Positions 1 through 8,818 of a DNA stretch of 64,000 bases are shown in pieces (within the stretch, counting starts at the first letter, position 1; each line of letters begins with the position of its first letter). The DNA is from Collinsella aerofaciens (GTDB lineage Bacteria; Actinomycetota; Coriobacteriia; Coriobacteriales; Coriobacteriaceae), in assembly GCF_018785265.1 (NCBI RefSeq), contig NZ_WQPK01000014.1, positions 1-64,000 of the forward strand, in the 5' to 3' direction. Under the pieces are notes generated by a model. The model was not told the origin of the DNA. It was given only the letters and a program-made list of their open reading frames with translations, and searched no databases. The translations under genes and the position numbers were made by a program.

Positions 1-306
1 TTCCACGGCACCCTCGAGCTCGTGGAGCCCGGCGTCCCCGTGTTCCTGTTCATGGGCGAGGACGAGAACCGCAAGCTCGATGAGCGCGTCCGCGCGTTCC
101 TGACCCGCGGCGTGACCGGCGACACCGACATCAACGTCATCGACACCGCCGAGTTCGCGATCCCCGGCCTTGACGACGAGTTCCGCGTCATCGTGTCTCC
201 GTGGATCCTCTCCTCGCTGATCACCGATCGCCTTGCCGCTTACTACGAGACGGTCACCAAGCACAACCTCAACTACCGTCGCTACTATCACCAGTTCGAC
301 TACTAA
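1..306 (+). CDS. SIS-domain sugar isomerase/deglycase, C-terminal fragment
   Basis: The reading frame is open from the first base, so only the last 101 residues are visible; the start lies outside the window. The segment has alternating beta/alpha character. It includes a strand rich in Val/Phe followed by MGEDENRKLDERV, a short strand INVIDTAEF, and a last helix ending in NYRRYYHQFDY. This end resembles the C-terminus of SIS (sugar isomerase) proteins of the AgaS/FrlB type, which isomerise or deglycate phosphosugars in the cytoplasm. The next gene is a TIM-barrel isomerase/epimerase, the same pairing as frlB-frlC in fructoselysine use, so a phosphosugar catabolic operon is plausible. The substrate cannot be named from this fragment. 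Confidence 0.6.
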   Translation, partial: FHGTLELVEPGVPVFLFMGEDENRKLDERVRAFLTRGVTGDTDINVIDTAEFAIPGLDDEFRVIVSPWILSSLITDRLAAYYETVTKHNLNYRRYYHQFDY

Positions 307-330
307 GAGCAAATAACGTTTGTGTAATTG

Positions 331-357
331 GGCCCCGCTCCTATATGGAACGGGGCC
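331..357 (+). terminator. GC-rich hairpin between the two sugar genes
   Basis: GGCCCCG at 331-337 pairs with CGGGGCC at 351-357, with an extra TCC/GGA pairing inside. It starts 25 nt after the SIS stop and 22 nt before the next ATG. No clear T-run follows, so it may be a partial terminator or an mRNA-processing/stability hairpin that sets the ratio between two genes of one operon. Confidence 0.4.
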
Positions 358-379
358 TCGCTTGGGTTGGAGAGTAATT

Positions 380-1216
380 ATGAGCTATCCCCAGCTTGCC
401 GTCATGAATATCAGCCATCGTTATTTTGACCTTGAGGAGTTCTTTTCTTCGGCGTCGGCTTCGGGCTACACGTGTTGCGAGCTTTGGACCGGGTCGATGC
501 ATCTGTATGTCGATTGCCATGGATACGATTCGCTCGAGCAGGTGCGGGAGCTATCACAGCGGTATGGGGTTCGGATTGTGGGGCTTTGTCCCGAACAGAA
601 CAACCCCAAGCCGTGGAATATCGCGGCGCGCGGGAATGAGGCGCGTGCCCGCACGCTCGCGTACTTTAAGAACGTTGTAGATATCGCGGCGGAACTTGGA
701 GCCGAGCAGGTCATGGTCTCGAGCGGCTGGGCATTTTTGAACGAGCCGATCGAGGACGCGTGGGGTCGCAGCGCCTCGATGCTGCGTGCGATTGCCGAGC
801 ATGCGGGAGAGCGCGGCGTGCGACTGGTGCTCGAGGCCCTACAACCGGTTGAGTCGATGATCGTGAACTCGGCGGCCGATACGAAGCGCATGATCGAGGC
901 AGTTGATCATCCGGCACTTAAGGCGTGTCTGGATTTGGGCGCTATGGCGGTGGCGGGGGATACCATCGACGATTATTTCGATCTGCTTGGCGATGATGTC
1001 GCCCACGTGCATTTTGTCGATGTTGCGGCAGATGGCACGACGCATCTTGCCTGGGGTGACGGCGACCGCGATATGCGCGCCGACCTGGATAGGCTGGTGG
1101 CGCGCGGCTATCGCGGAGTTGTTTCGGCCGAGACCTATGATTGGCGCTATTTCGCCAATCCCGCGGCAGCCGATGCGCAGGTTATGGCGGAGTACCGACG
1201 CGCGATTGGCGCCTAA
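380..1216 (+). CDS. Sugar phosphate isomerase/epimerase (xylose isomerase-like TIM barrel)
   Basis: The protein has 278 residues. ATG at 380 is chosen over the longer frame from 320 because GGAGAG sits just upstream and the protein then begins MSYPQLAVMN, a typical first barrel strand. Features of the AP-endonuclease-2/xylose-isomerase-like fold are visible: HRYFDLEEFF near the start, a barrel strand ending VMVSSGW, VRLVLEALQP (a metal-ligand Glu strand), LKACLDLGAM and VAHVHFVDV (metal-ligand Asp and His strands), and a final VVSAETYDW with the last metal Glu. These enzymes isomerise or epimerise sugars or sugar phosphates with a divalent metal. FrlC of the fructoselysine pathway belongs here and is similarly paired with a SIS protein. 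The substrate is unknown. Confidence 0.75.
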   Translation: MSYPQLAVMNISHRYFDLEEFFSSASASGYTCCELWTGSMHLYVDCHGYDSLEQVRELSQRYGVRIVGLCPEQNNPKPWNIAARGNEARARTLAYFKNVVDIAAELGAEQVMVSSGWAFLNEPIEDAWGRSASMLRAIAEHAGERGVRLVLEALQPVESMIVNSAADTKRMIEAVDHPALKACLDLGAMAVAGDTIDDYFDLLGDDVAHVHFVDVAADGTTHLAWGDGDRDMRADLDRLVARGYRGVVSAETYDWRYFANPAAADAQVMAEYRRAIGA

Positions 1217-1400
1217 GTGGGACAGGGCGTCGAGTTGGCGTTTGACGCTTTTTGAGAAACGGGACGTGCTTTCCGCTTGAGGCTTCTGGCGGAAAGCACG
1301 TCCCAGAACAGGCGCTCAGAATGGGACACACTTTCCGCTGAGGACCTCAACCGGAAACCGCATCCCAGTTTTTGGCTGGCGGGCGGGACGCGCTTTCCCC
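1217..1400. repeat. Cluster of GGGAC-containing palindromic modules
   Basis: This non-coding stretch has a perfect 16 bp inverted repeat: GGGACGTGCTTTCCGC at 1261-1276 and its complement at 1289-1304, with a 12 nt loop. A degenerate second copy follows, GGGACACACTTTCCGC at 1323-1338 with CCGGAAACCGCATCCC at 1351-1366. A half copy, GGGACGCGCTTTCCCC, is at 1385-1400, and another GGGAC lies at 1219. It is a tandem of related units between a sugar gene and the his operon. No ORF here looks real. Confidence 0.75.
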
Positions 1401-1476
1401 TATGTTTCCAAATGAATACGGTGTGAGCCGTTGCGACGGATTTTCCCCGCAAACACTCTAGTATGCTAAAGTACCC

Positions 1477-1506
1477 AGAAGACCGGCGGAGCTCTGCCGG
1501 TCTTCT
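1477..1506 (+). promoter_or_regulatory. 5' UTR hairpin ahead of the his operon
   Basis: AGAAGACCGGC (1477-1487) pairs perfectly with GCCGGTCTTCT (1496-1506) across an 8 nt loop. A TATGCT at 1462-1467 could be a -10 box, which would put this hairpin at the very start of the transcript. No poly-U run follows and there is no run of His codons nearby, so classical his attenuation is not supported. It could be a terminator of the upstream unit or a leader structure. Confidence 0.4.
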
Positions 1507-1542
1507 GCTCTATATGAAACACAGCATGAGGAGGCTCACCAG

Positions 1543-3258
1543 ATGACGGCCACACCGTGGGGATTCCGGGACATATTGCCCGAGGAGGCTCAGGCGCGCG
1601 AGGAGATCGCATGTACGGTGAAGGGCTGCTTCAGGGGGCATCATTACCTTCCGGTCGAGACACCGCTGCTCGAGGACAAGGGTTCGCTCGAGGAAGGCGG
1701 CCGCATTGCGGATACGCCGTTTAAGCTCTTTGATGACGACGGTCGCCTGCTGGTGGTCCGTCCCGACAACACGCTGCCGATCGTTCGCCTGGTTTCGACT
1801 CGCATGCGCGCGGCCGACCTGCCTCTACGTCTTCGCTACGAGGCGCCGGTGGTTCGTGAGTGCCAGCGCAATGCCGGCGGCTCGCGTCAGTTTACGCAAC
1901 TGGGTTTTGAGCTTATCGGTGTGGGCGACACTGCGGGCGATGTCGAGATCGTCTCGCTCGTGGCCGAGGCCGTGCGTAAGCTGGCACTGCCCGATGCGCG
2001 CATTATCGCGGGCAGCGTGCGTCCGTTTAAGGAACTGCTCGCGGCGTGCGAGGATCGCGAACTGGCCGCCGAGGCCCTGCGCTGCGTGCACGCCAACGAC
2101 TTTGTGGGCCTCGATGCCCGCGTGGCGGCAAGCACCGAGTCCGATGCCGTCAAGGCCGCCATTTGCGAGCTGCCGCGTCTGCACGGCGGTGCCGAGGTGC
2201 TCGACCGCGTGGACGCGCTGCTGGAGGCCGCCGGTATCGTCGCGCCGCTGACGCGCGAGCTGCGTGCCCTGGTCGAGGGCCTGGCACCCGAGGACGCCCA
2301 GGTGCTGTCATTCGACTTCTCCATCATGAACTCTTTCGATTACTACACGGGCCTGGTCTTTAAGGCCTATGCCGGCGGCCTGCCCGATCCGGTGGGCTCG
2401 GGCGGTCGCTACGACTCCATCTTTACCGGCGCATTTGGCGACGGTATCGAGGTGCCGGCGGCGGGCTTCGCCTTTTCGCTCGAGCGCCTGGAGGCCGCGC
2501 GCACCTCGGCCGAGGATGCCGCTTCCGATGGCGACCACGCCGTGGGCCGTGGCGCCGAGGGCCCGCTGCGCATTGCCGTGCCCAAGGGCTCGCTTAAGGC
2601 CGACACGCTCGACGTGCTTGAGATCGCGGGCCTGGACGTCTCCGAGCTGCGTGACCCCGGCCGTCACCTGATCGTGCGCGGCCGCGACACGCGTGCCGGC
2701 GAGGGCGCGGTCGGCGATATCGAGTTTGTCATCGTGCGTCCCAGCGATGCGCCTGCCTTTGTGGGCTGCGGTGGTGCCGATTGCGGCATCTGCGGTTGGG
2801 ACTCGCTCATCGAGGCAGACCTCAACCTGCTGCAGCTGGTCGACCTGGGCTATGGCCTGTGCACGTTTATCGAGGCGGAGCCCGCATGGCGCGCTGGCCG
2901 GGCCGAGCGCAACTATGCCCGCCGCGGGTCGCTTCGCGTGGCCACCAAGTATCCGCGCATCGCGGGTGCATGGTATGCCGAGCGCGGCGTGAACGCCGAC
3001 ATCGTTTCGCTGCACGGCAACATCGAGTTGGGCCCCATCGTCGGCATGACTGATCGCATCGTGGATATTACTGCCACGGGCGCCACGCTGCGCGACAACG
3101 ACCTGGTCATCACCGGTCGCATTATGGACTGTACGGCCCGCTTCTTCGTCAACCCGGGTGCTGCGCGCCTGGATCCGCGCGTGCGTAATCTGGCAGATCG
3201 CTTGGCAGCGGCCGTGAAGGACAAGCATTTTGAGCCCGTTGCGGGCTCGGCACAATAG
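1543..3258 (+). CDS. hisZG: HisZ-HisG fusion: ATP phosphoribosyltransferase with fused regulatory subunit
   Basis: The 571-residue protein has two domains. Residues about 1-320 are a histidyl-tRNA-synthetase-like module (WGFRDILPEEA, then a class II motif-2-like region around residues 94-125 and GLVFKAYAGG), as in HisZ. Residues about 343-560 are a short-form HisG: IAVPKGSL near 344-351 and the PRPP-binding loop DITATGATLRDN at about 508-519. An Ala/Gly/Asp-rich linker (about 320-340) joins them. HisG makes N1-(5-phosphoribosyl)-ATP, the first and feedback-controlled step of histidine synthesis. Short HisG normally needs a separate HisZ for activity and feedback. ATG at 1543 follows AGGAGG at 1529-1534. 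First gene of the operon. Confidence 0.93.
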   Translation: MTATPWGFRDILPEEAQAREEIACTVKGCFRGHHYLPVETPLLEDKGSLEEGGRIADTPFKLFDDDGRLLVVRPDNTLPIVRLVSTRMRAADLPLRLRYEAPVVRECQRNAGGSRQFTQLGFELIGVGDTAGDVEIVSLVAEAVRKLALPDARIIAGSVRPFKELLAACEDRELAAEALRCVHANDFVGLDARVAASTESDAVKAAICELPRLHGGAEVLDRVDALLEAAGIVAPLTRELRALVEGLAPEDAQVLSFDFSIMNSFDYYTGLVFKAYAGGLPDPVGSGGRYDSIFTGAFGDGIEVPAAGFAFSLERLEAARTSAEDAASDGDHAVGRGAEGPLRIAVPKGSLKADTLDVLEIAGLDVSELRDPGRHLIVRGRDTRAGEGAVGDIEFVIVRPSDAPAFVGCGGADCGICGWDSLIEADLNLLQLVDLGYGLCTFIEAEPAWRAGRAERNYARRGSLRVATKYPRIAGAWYAERGVNADIVSLHGNIELGPIVGMTDRIVDITATGATLRDNDLVITGRIMDCTARFFVNPGAARLDPRVRNLADRLAAAVKDKHFEPVAGSAQ

Positions 3259-3363
3259 CGCGAGCACGCACGGGCGTCCCAACGTCTGGGCTGCGGGCCG
3301 ATTGGCGCCGCCGCCCGGCCTCTCGTTTTTCGAACTCAACCTCGACCGATAGGGGATTCCGAT

Positions 3364-4800
3364 ATGAAGACCATCAAGCTTGCTCCCGGTGAGCGCCTCG
3401 TTACCAACCAGCTCAACCGCAAGGGTGTGCTGCCGCAAAGCATCGTCGACGCCGCCCGCGATATCGTGGCTAACGTGCGCGCCAACGGCGATGCCGCGGT
3501 GCGCGATTACTGTCAGCGTTTTGACGGTGTCGAGCTGCAGAGCTTCCGTCTGCCGCAGGAGCAGATCGATGCCGCGCTCGAAGGTCTCGACCCGGCTTTT
3601 GTCGCCGCGCTCGAGAAGGCCGCGCGCCAGATTCGCGCGTTCCACCAGCGCGAGGTCGAGCAGAGCTGGTTTACCACGCGTGCGGACGGCACGATGCTCG
3701 GCGTTAAGGTGACCCCGCTCGCGGCGGCCGGCATCTACGTGCCGGGCGGTCGCGCGCAGTATCCCTCCACGGTGCTCATGAATGCCATTCCCGCCAAGGT
3801 TGCCGGCGTCAAGCGCGTGGTTATGGTGACTCCGCCGCAAAAGGATGGCCTGATCAGCCCCTACACGCTCGCGGCGGCAAAGCTCGGCGGCGTGGACGAG
3901 ATCTATATGGTGGGCGGAGCTCAGGCTGTGGCCGCGCTAGCGTACGGCACCGAGACCATTCCGCGCGTCGACAAAATCACTGGTCCGGGCAACGCCTTTG
4001 TTGCCGCGGCCAAGCAGATTGTCTCGGGCGACGTGGGTATCGATATGGTCGCCGGTCCCTCCGAGGTCTGTGTGCTGGCCGATGCCACGGCCAAGCCCAT
4101 GGTGGTCGCGGCCGACCTGATGGCCCAGGCCGAACACGATCCGCTGGCAGCCTGCTATCTGGTGACTTGTGACGAGCAGTTTGCGCGCGAGGTCGAGGCC
4201 GGCATCGACATCCTGGTGGCGCAGTCGCCGCGTGCCGAGATCACGCGTGCCTCGCTCGATAACGAGGGCACCATCGTGGTGGCCGCCGACATGGCTGCCG
4301 CCGTCGAGGCGGTGAACACCGTGGCGCCCGAGCACCTTGAGCTGCACTGCAGGGACGCGATGGGCCTGCTTGGCGGCATTCGCAACGCCGGCGCCATCTT
4401 TGTGGGCGCTTGGAGCTCCGAGCCGCTCGGCGATTACGTTGCCGGCCCCAACCACACGCTGCCGACCGGCGGTACGGCCATGTTCTCCAACCCGCTTTCG
4501 GTCGAAGAGTTCGTCAAGCGCTCGAGCGTCATTTGCTATACACCCGAGGGCCTGCTCTCCGACGCTCCCGCTACGCAGCGCCTGGCCGAGGCCGAGGGAC
4601 TGTGGGCGCACGCGCTATCCGCCGCCCTGCGTCGCCGCGTGCTGGAACAGGGCGAGGATGCCGTGAGTGCCGAGTCGCTCGCCGCGGCCGACCTGACCAA
4701 GGTTGCCTGGCCGGGCGACGCCGTGGCGACGGTCGCCGAGGGTGTGGACCTGGCGGCTGCAGGCGCGGATGGCGCTGGCGCGACCGGCGAGGAGGCCTAA
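3364..4800 (+). CDS. hisD: Histidinol dehydrogenase
   Basis: The 478-residue protein oxidises L-histidinol to L-histidine in two NAD-dependent steps, the end of the pathway. The family signatures are present: [34 protein letters not shown], a zinc-ligand region AQAEHDPLA (Q255, H258), the catalytic pair VAPEHLE (E323, H324) and [12 protein letters not shown]. It is about 45 residues longer than usual because of an Ala/Gly/Asp-rich tail after residue ~430 that looks disordered. ATG at 3364 follows GGGGA. The 105 nt gap from hisZG carries only GC-rich sequence. hisC starts 1 nt after its stop. Confidence 0.97.
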   Translation: MKTIKLAPGERLVTNQLNRKGVLPQSIVDAARDIVANVRANGDAAVRDYCQRFDGVELQSFRLPQEQIDAALEGLDPAFVAALEKAARQIRAFHQREVEQSWFTTRADGTMLGVKVTPLAAAGIYVPGGRAQYPSTVLMNAIPAKVAGVKRVVMVTPPQKDGLISPYTLAAAKLGGVDEIYMVGGAQAVAALAYGTETIPRVDKITGPGNAFVAAAKQIVSGDVGIDMVAGPSEVCVLADATAKPMVVAADLMAQAEHDPLAACYLVTCDEQFAREVEAGIDILVAQSPRAEITRASLDNEGTIVVAADMAAAVEAVNTVAPEHLELHCRDAMGLLGGIRNAGAIFVGAWSSEPLGDYVAGPNHTLPTGGTAMFSNPLSVEEFVKRSSVICYTPEGLLSDAPATQRLAEAEGLWAHALSAALRRRVLEQGEDAVSAESLAAADLTKVAWPGDAVATVAEGVDLAAAGADGAGATGEEA

Positions 4801-4801
4801 T

Positions 4802-5917
4802 ATGGCCGAGCTGACGCCGCGCATGAAGGAGCTCGTCCAGCCCTACCTGGCCGGCATCGAGCCCTATGATCCCAACTTTACGCCTACGCGCATCAATCTT
4901 TCGGCCAACGAGAACACCTATCCCGTGCCGGCTGGCGTGCGCAAGGCGGTCGACGCGGCCCTGGCCGCCACGCCGCTCAACCGCTATCCCGACCCCATGT
5001 CCAACGACCTGCGCGATGAGCTTGCTGCCTGGCATGGCGTGGCGCGTGAGAATATTTGCGTGGGAAACGGCGGCGACGAGCTGCTCTATAACTACCTGCT
5101 GGCGTTTGGCGGCGCGGGGCGGACCCTGCTCAACTGCCCGCCGTGCTTTAGCGAGTATGCGTTCTTTGCGTCGCTCTGCCAGACCGAGGTGCGCGACGTG
5201 TGGCGAGACCCCGCGACCTTTGAGCTCGACCAGGCAGCCGTGCTTGCGGCGGCGCCCGAGTGCAACCTGGCGATCGTGACCTCGCCCAATAACCCCACGG
5301 GCGACGTGGCGCCGCTCAACTTTGTCGCGGCCCTGTGCGATGCGTGCCCCGGCATGGTGATGGTCGACGAGGCCTACGTTGAGTTTGCTGACGATTCGTT
5401 TGGCGCGGCCACCACGGCGCAGGGGCTTATCGCCGAGCATCCCAACCTGGTGATTCTGCATACGCTGTCCAAGGCGTTTGGCGCTGCCGGAACGCGGCTG
5501 GGCTACGTGATCGCGGCACCCGAGGTTATCGACGTGTTCGCGGCGATTCGCCAGATCTACTCGGTCAATGTGCTGAGCCAAGCCGCGGCACTTGCCTGTG
5601 TGCGTGCCCGCGACGCATACGCGCCCGTGGTGGCACAGGTCACATCCGAGCGCGAGCGCGAGCTGTGCGCCCTGCGCGCAATGGCTGCCGAGGGCCTGCC
5701 AGTGGAGGCATGGCCGAGTGCGGCGAACTTTGTACTCGTACGTACGCCGCATGCCACGCGCGTGCGCGAGCGCCTGCGCGACGAGTACTCGATTTTGGTG
5801 CGCGACTTTAGCTACGCACTGGGGCTCGCGGACTGCCTGCGCATTACCGTGGGCACCCCGCAAGAAAACGATGAGGTGCTGGCTGCGTTTGCCACGCTGG
5901 TGAAGGAGGAGATGTAG
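4802..5917 (+). CDS. hisC: Histidinol-phosphate aminotransferase
   Basis: The 371-residue PLP enzyme of fold type I converts imidazole-acetol phosphate and glutamate to histidinol phosphate. Visible family features are NLSANENTYPVP near the N-terminus, GNGGDELLYNY, TSPNNPTGD, VDEAYVEF, and the PLP-binding lysine K224 in LHTLSKAFG followed by GTRLGY. ATG at 4802 is chosen because it lies one base after the hisD stop with GAGGAGG inside the end of hisD. The longer frame from 4703 would overlap hisD for 100 nt and adds no homologous sequence. Translational coupling with hisD is likely. Confidence 0.96.
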   Translation: MAELTPRMKELVQPYLAGIEPYDPNFTPTRINLSANENTYPVPAGVRKAVDAALAATPLNRYPDPMSNDLRDELAAWHGVARENICVGNGGDELLYNYLLAFGGAGRTLLNCPPCFSEYAFFASLCQTEVRDVWRDPATFELDQAAVLAAAPECNLAIVTSPNNPTGDVAPLNFVAALCDACPGMVMVDEAYVEFADDSFGAATTAQGLIAEHPNLVILHTLSKAFGAAGTRLGYVIAAPEVIDVFAAIRQIYSVNVLSQAAALACVRARDAYAPVVAQVTSERERELCALRAMAAEGLPVEAWPSAANFVLVRTPHATRVRERLRDEYSILVRDFSYALGLADCLRITVGTPQENDEVLAAFATLVKEEM

Positions 5918-6505
5918 ATGGGCCGTTATGCCGAGGTGACCCGTAAGACGGGGGAGACCGACATTGTCGTCAAGCTCGACCTGGACGGGAGCGGCGTGTG
6001 CGATATCTCGACCGGCGTGCCGTTTTTCGACCATATGCTCAACGCCTTTGGTCGCCATGGCCTGTTCGATTTGACAGTACATGCGGTAGGCGACGTGGAA
6101 GTCGACGCGCACCATACCGTTGAGGACACGGGTATTGTACTGGGCGAGGCGTTTTGCCAGGCGCTGGGCGATAAAGCGGGTATTACGCGCTTTGCCGACG
6201 CGGCGATCGCCATGGACGAGACGCTCGTGATGGCCGCCGTGGACATTTCGGGCCGCGGGCAGGCCTATTGCGAGCTGCCCGTGCCGACCGAGCGCGTGGG
6301 CGGCTTCGATACCGAGCTGGCCGTTGAGTTCTTCTATGCCTTTGCGCGCGACGCCAAGCTCACGCTGCACGTGCGCGAGCTGGCGGGCAGCAACTCGCAT
6401 CACATTATCGAGGCCGCCTTTAAGGCCGTGGGCCGCACGATGCGCCACGCCTGCGAGCTCGATCCCCGCGTGCAGGGCATCCCCAGCACCAAGGGATCGC
6501 TGTAA
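5918..6505 (+). CDS. hisB: Imidazoleglycerol-phosphate dehydratase
   Basis: The 195-residue protein dehydrates imidazole-glycerol phosphate to imidazole-acetol phosphate. Both halves of the duplicated metal-binding fold are seen: FFDHMLNAFGRHG, DVEVDAHHTVEDTG in the first half and SNSHHIIEAAFKA in the second, which supply the His/Glu ligands of the Mn cluster. It is the monofunctional form, without the N-terminal histidinol-phosphatase domain of the enterobacterial protein. Its ATG directly abuts the hisC stop. A palindromic element and 79 nt separate it from hisH. Confidence 0.97.
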   Translation: MGRYAEVTRKTGETDIVVKLDLDGSGVCDISTGVPFFDHMLNAFGRHGLFDLTVHAVGDVEVDAHHTVEDTGIVLGEAFCQALGDKAGITRFADAAIAMDETLVMAAVDISGRGQAYCELPVPTERVGGFDTELAVEFFYAFARDAKLTLHVRELAGSNSHHIIEAAFKAVGRTMRHACELDPRVQGIPSTKGSL

Positions 6506-6518
6506 CCGTCACAAGGGT

Positions 6519-6559
6519 AAAACCACCACAAAGGGGACAGGCACCTTTGTGGTGGTTTT
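6519..6559. repeat. Palindromic element with GGGGACAGG core inside the his operon
   Basis: AAAACCACCACAAAGG at 6519-6534 is a perfect 16 bp inverted repeat with 6544-6559, leaving the 9 nt loop GGACAGGCA. It sits between hisB and hisH. It is not followed by a U-run, so it is not an obvious terminator. The GGGGACAGG centre resembles other intergenic elements in the window. Confidence 0.75.
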
Positions 6560-6584
6560 GGATGATGAGAAGTGGAGGGGTCGC

Positions 6585-7286
6585 GTGGGCGAACCGAAGA
6601 TCGTGGTGGTTGACTACCACAAGGGCAACTTGTCGAGCGTTGCGCGCGGGCTTGCGCGCGCCGGTGCCGCCGCCTGTACGTCGGACGACCCGGAGCAGAT
6701 CCGCCGCGCCGACGGCCTGGTCATCCCGGGCGTGGGCGCGTTCTATGACGCGATCGCCTTTATGCGCCAGAGCGGCGAGGCGGACGCGGTGCTCGATGCC
6801 GTCGCCGCCGGAACTCCGCTGCTCGGCATCTGCCTGGGCCTTCAGCTATTTTTTGAGCGTGGCAACGAGGGCGTGCCTGCGGACGAGGGCGCGGTTGCCG
6901 ATGGCAACACCCCCGAGCAGGCTGGCGGTCCCTGGGTCGATGGCCTGGGTATTATGCGTGGCTCGTGCACGCGCTTGGAATCGAGTCGCCTGAAGGTGCC
7001 GCACGTGGGCTGGGACCAGGTACACATGACGCCCGCCGGTGCGGCCGATCCGCTGCTTGCCGGTTTTGCCGAGGGTGCCAACATGTATTTCACCCACAGC
7101 TACGCGGTGGCCGACGACGCCGATGCCGCCGATGTGCTGGCGCGCACGCACTATACGCGGAGCTTCCCGTGCATCGTGCGCCACGGCAACGTGTGGGGTT
7201 GTCAGTTCCATCCCGAGAAGTCCTCGGCGCTGGGGCAGCGCATCCTTAAGAACTTCGTCAACATCGTCGAGGAGGTTGGCCGATGA
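6585..7286 (+). CDS. hisH: Imidazole glycerol phosphate synthase, glutaminase subunit
   Basis: The 233-residue class I glutamine amidotransferase supplies ammonia to HisF. GICLGLQLFF carries the nucleophile C83; QFHPEKSS carries the catalytic His and Glu; KVPHVGWDQ is a HisH-specific segment. The start is taken as GTG at 6585, with GGAGGGG at 6574-6580; no in-frame ATG lies close and the frame upstream runs into the palindrome and hisB. The stop overlaps the hisA start (ATGA), so the two are translationally coupled. Confidence 0.95.
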   Translation: MGEPKIVVVDYHKGNLSSVARGLARAGAAACTSDDPEQIRRADGLVIPGVGAFYDAIAFMRQSGEADAVLDAVAAGTPLLGICLGLQLFFERGNEGVPADEGAVADGNTPEQAGGPWVDGLGIMRGSCTRLESSRLKVPHVGWDQVHMTPAGAADPLLAGFAEGANMYFTHSYAVADDADAADVLARTHYTRSFPCIVRHGNVWGCQFHPEKSSALGQRILKNFVNIVEEVGR

Positions 7287-8026
7287 TCCTGTTTCCCGCA
7301 ATCGATCTGATCGGCGGCAAGGTCGTGCGCCTGGAGCGCGGCGACCGCAGCCGCTGCAAGGTATATTCCGACGACCCCGTGGCAGTCGCCCGCTCGTTTG
7401 CCGAGCAGGGTGCGAGCTGGGTGCACGTCGTCGACCTATCCGCTGCCTTTGGCGAGGACGAGGACACATGCGCTGCCAACTCGGCGGCGATTAAGGCCAT
7501 CTGCGGCGTCGACGGTCTGTCCGTGGACGTGGGCGGCGGCGTCCGCTCGCTCGCACGCATCGACGAGCTGGCCGGCTACGGCGCACGCCGCATTGCGCTG
7601 GGCACCGTGCTGGTGACCGAGCCGGGTTTTGCCGAGGTGGCAGCCCAAGGCTTTGGCGAGCTGCTGGTGGCAGACATCGCCGCGCGCGACGGTCAGGTCA
7701 AGGTGAACGGCTGGCGTGACGGCGCGGGCGTGGTGCTCGACGATGCCGTGGCGCAGCTTACCGAGCTGGGCTTTAAGCATCTGGTGTATACCGACATCGC
7801 GCGCGATGGCATGCAGACGGGCATCGATGTGGCAGCGTATCGTCATGTGGCCGAGGTCGCGGGCTTTCCCGTCGTGGCTTCGGGCGGCATCTCGACGCTC
7901 GACGACATCCGCGCGCTGGCCGCGGTGGGTGAGGGCGCGATTGAAGGCGCCATTACCGGTCGTGCGCTCTATGAGGGCAACTTTACGCTGGCCCAGGCGC
8001 TGGCCGCCGCCCGAGGGGAGGAGTAG
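7283..8026 (+). CDS. hisA: ProFAR isomerase (HisA)
   Basis: The 247-residue beta/alpha barrel isomerises ProFAR to PRFAR. It begins MILFPAIDLIGGKVVRL with the catalytic Asp of strand 1, followed by VDVGGGVRS, a second catalytic Asp in VYTDIARDGMQTG, and phosphate-binding VVASGGIST near the C-terminus. The start overlaps hisH by 4 nt. hisF begins 3 nt after the stop with GGGGAGGAG just ahead. Confidence 0.96.
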   Translation: MILFPAIDLIGGKVVRLERGDRSRCKVYSDDPVAVARSFAEQGASWVHVVDLSAAFGEDEDTCAANSAAIKAICGVDGLSVDVGGGVRSLARIDELAGYGARRIALGTVLVTEPGFAEVAAQGFGELLVADIAARDGQVKVNGWRDGAGVVLDDAVAQLTELGFKHLVYTDIARDGMQTGIDVAAYRHVAEVAGFPVVASGGISTLDDIRALAAVGEGAIEGAITGRALYEGNFTLAQALAAARGEE

Positions 8027-8029
8027 CCC

Positions 8030-8812
8030 ATGCTTACCAAACGCGTGATTCCCTGCTTGGACGTCAAGGACGGCCGCGTGGTCAAGGGCGTCAACTTTGT
8101 GAGCCTGCGCGATGCGGGCGACCCGGTGGAGCTAGCCCGCGCCTACGACCGCGAGGGTGCGGACGAGGTTGTCTTCCTGGACATTACCGCCACGAGCGAC
8201 AACCGCGCGACGACCATCGAGATGGCGGCGCATGCGGCCGAGGAGCTCGCTATTCCCTATACCGTGGGCGGTGGCTTTCGCGACCTGGCGGGCATGCGCA
8301 CCATGGTGGCTGCCGGTGCCGACAAGGTATCGCTCAACTCGGCGGCCGTGCGCGACCCGTCGCTGGTCAGCCAGGCTGCCGCGGCGTTTGGCAGTCAGGC
8401 CGTGGTCGTGGCGATCGATGCCAAGCGCGTGGGGCTGCCCGGGGAGCCGGGCGCCGATAAGTGGGAGGTCTTTACCGCGGGAGGCCGCAACGCCACGGGT
8501 ATCGACGCGGTGGCGTGGGCCGAGGAAGCGGCTCGTCGCGGCGCCGGCGAGATCTTGCTGACCAGCATGGATCGCGACGGCACCAAGGCCGGCTTTGACC
8601 TGGCACTCACCCGTGCCGTGGCGCGCGCGGTGCCGATTCCCGTTATTGCGAGCGGCGGCGTGGGCACGCTCGAGCATTTTGCCGAGGGTGTGATTGAGGG
8701 CGAGGCCGATGCCGTGCTGGCGGCGAGCGTCTTTCACTTTGGGACGTTCAGCATTCGCCAGGTGAAGGAGTATATGGCATCGCAGGGTATTCCCGTGAGA
8801 TTGGACTTCTAA
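8030..8812 (+). CDS. hisF: Imidazole glycerol phosphate synthase, cyclase subunit
   Basis: The 260-residue beta/alpha barrel cyclises PRFAR with ammonia from HisH to give imidazole-glycerol phosphate and [21 protein letters not shown] holds the catalytic D11. [23 protein letters not shown] and VIASGGVGT mark the remaining active-site and phosphate-binding loops. Length is normal for the family. The AICAR by-product can be recycled by PurH at 26804-28411. Confidence 0.97.
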   Translation: MLTKRVIPCLDVKDGRVVKGVNFVSLRDAGDPVELARAYDREGADEVVFLDITATSDNRATTIEMAAHAAEELAIPYTVGGGFRDLAGMRTMVAAGADKVSLNSAAVRDPSLVSQAAAAFGSQAVVVAIDAKRVGLPGEPGADKWEVFTAGGRNATGIDAVAWAEEAARRGAGEILLTSMDRDGTKAGFDLALTRAVARAVPIPVIASGGVGTLEHFAEGVIEGEADAVLAASVFHFGTFSIRQVKEYMASQGIPVRLDF

Positions 8813-8818
8813 TGCTGC

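Noticed and set aside
1477-1506. T-box or histidine attenuator
   Set aside because: No T-box sequence, specifier loop or alternative terminator/antiterminator pair can be seen; only one simple hairpin.
1514-1546. Ten-codon mini-ORF overlapping the hisZG start, considered as a his leader peptide
   Set aside because: It holds only one His codon and has no ribosome site; the overlap with the real start looks accidental.
4571-6448. 625-residue open frame on the minus strand across hisD, hisC and hisB
   Set aside because: It is antisense to three certain his genes, has no ribosome site and no family feature.
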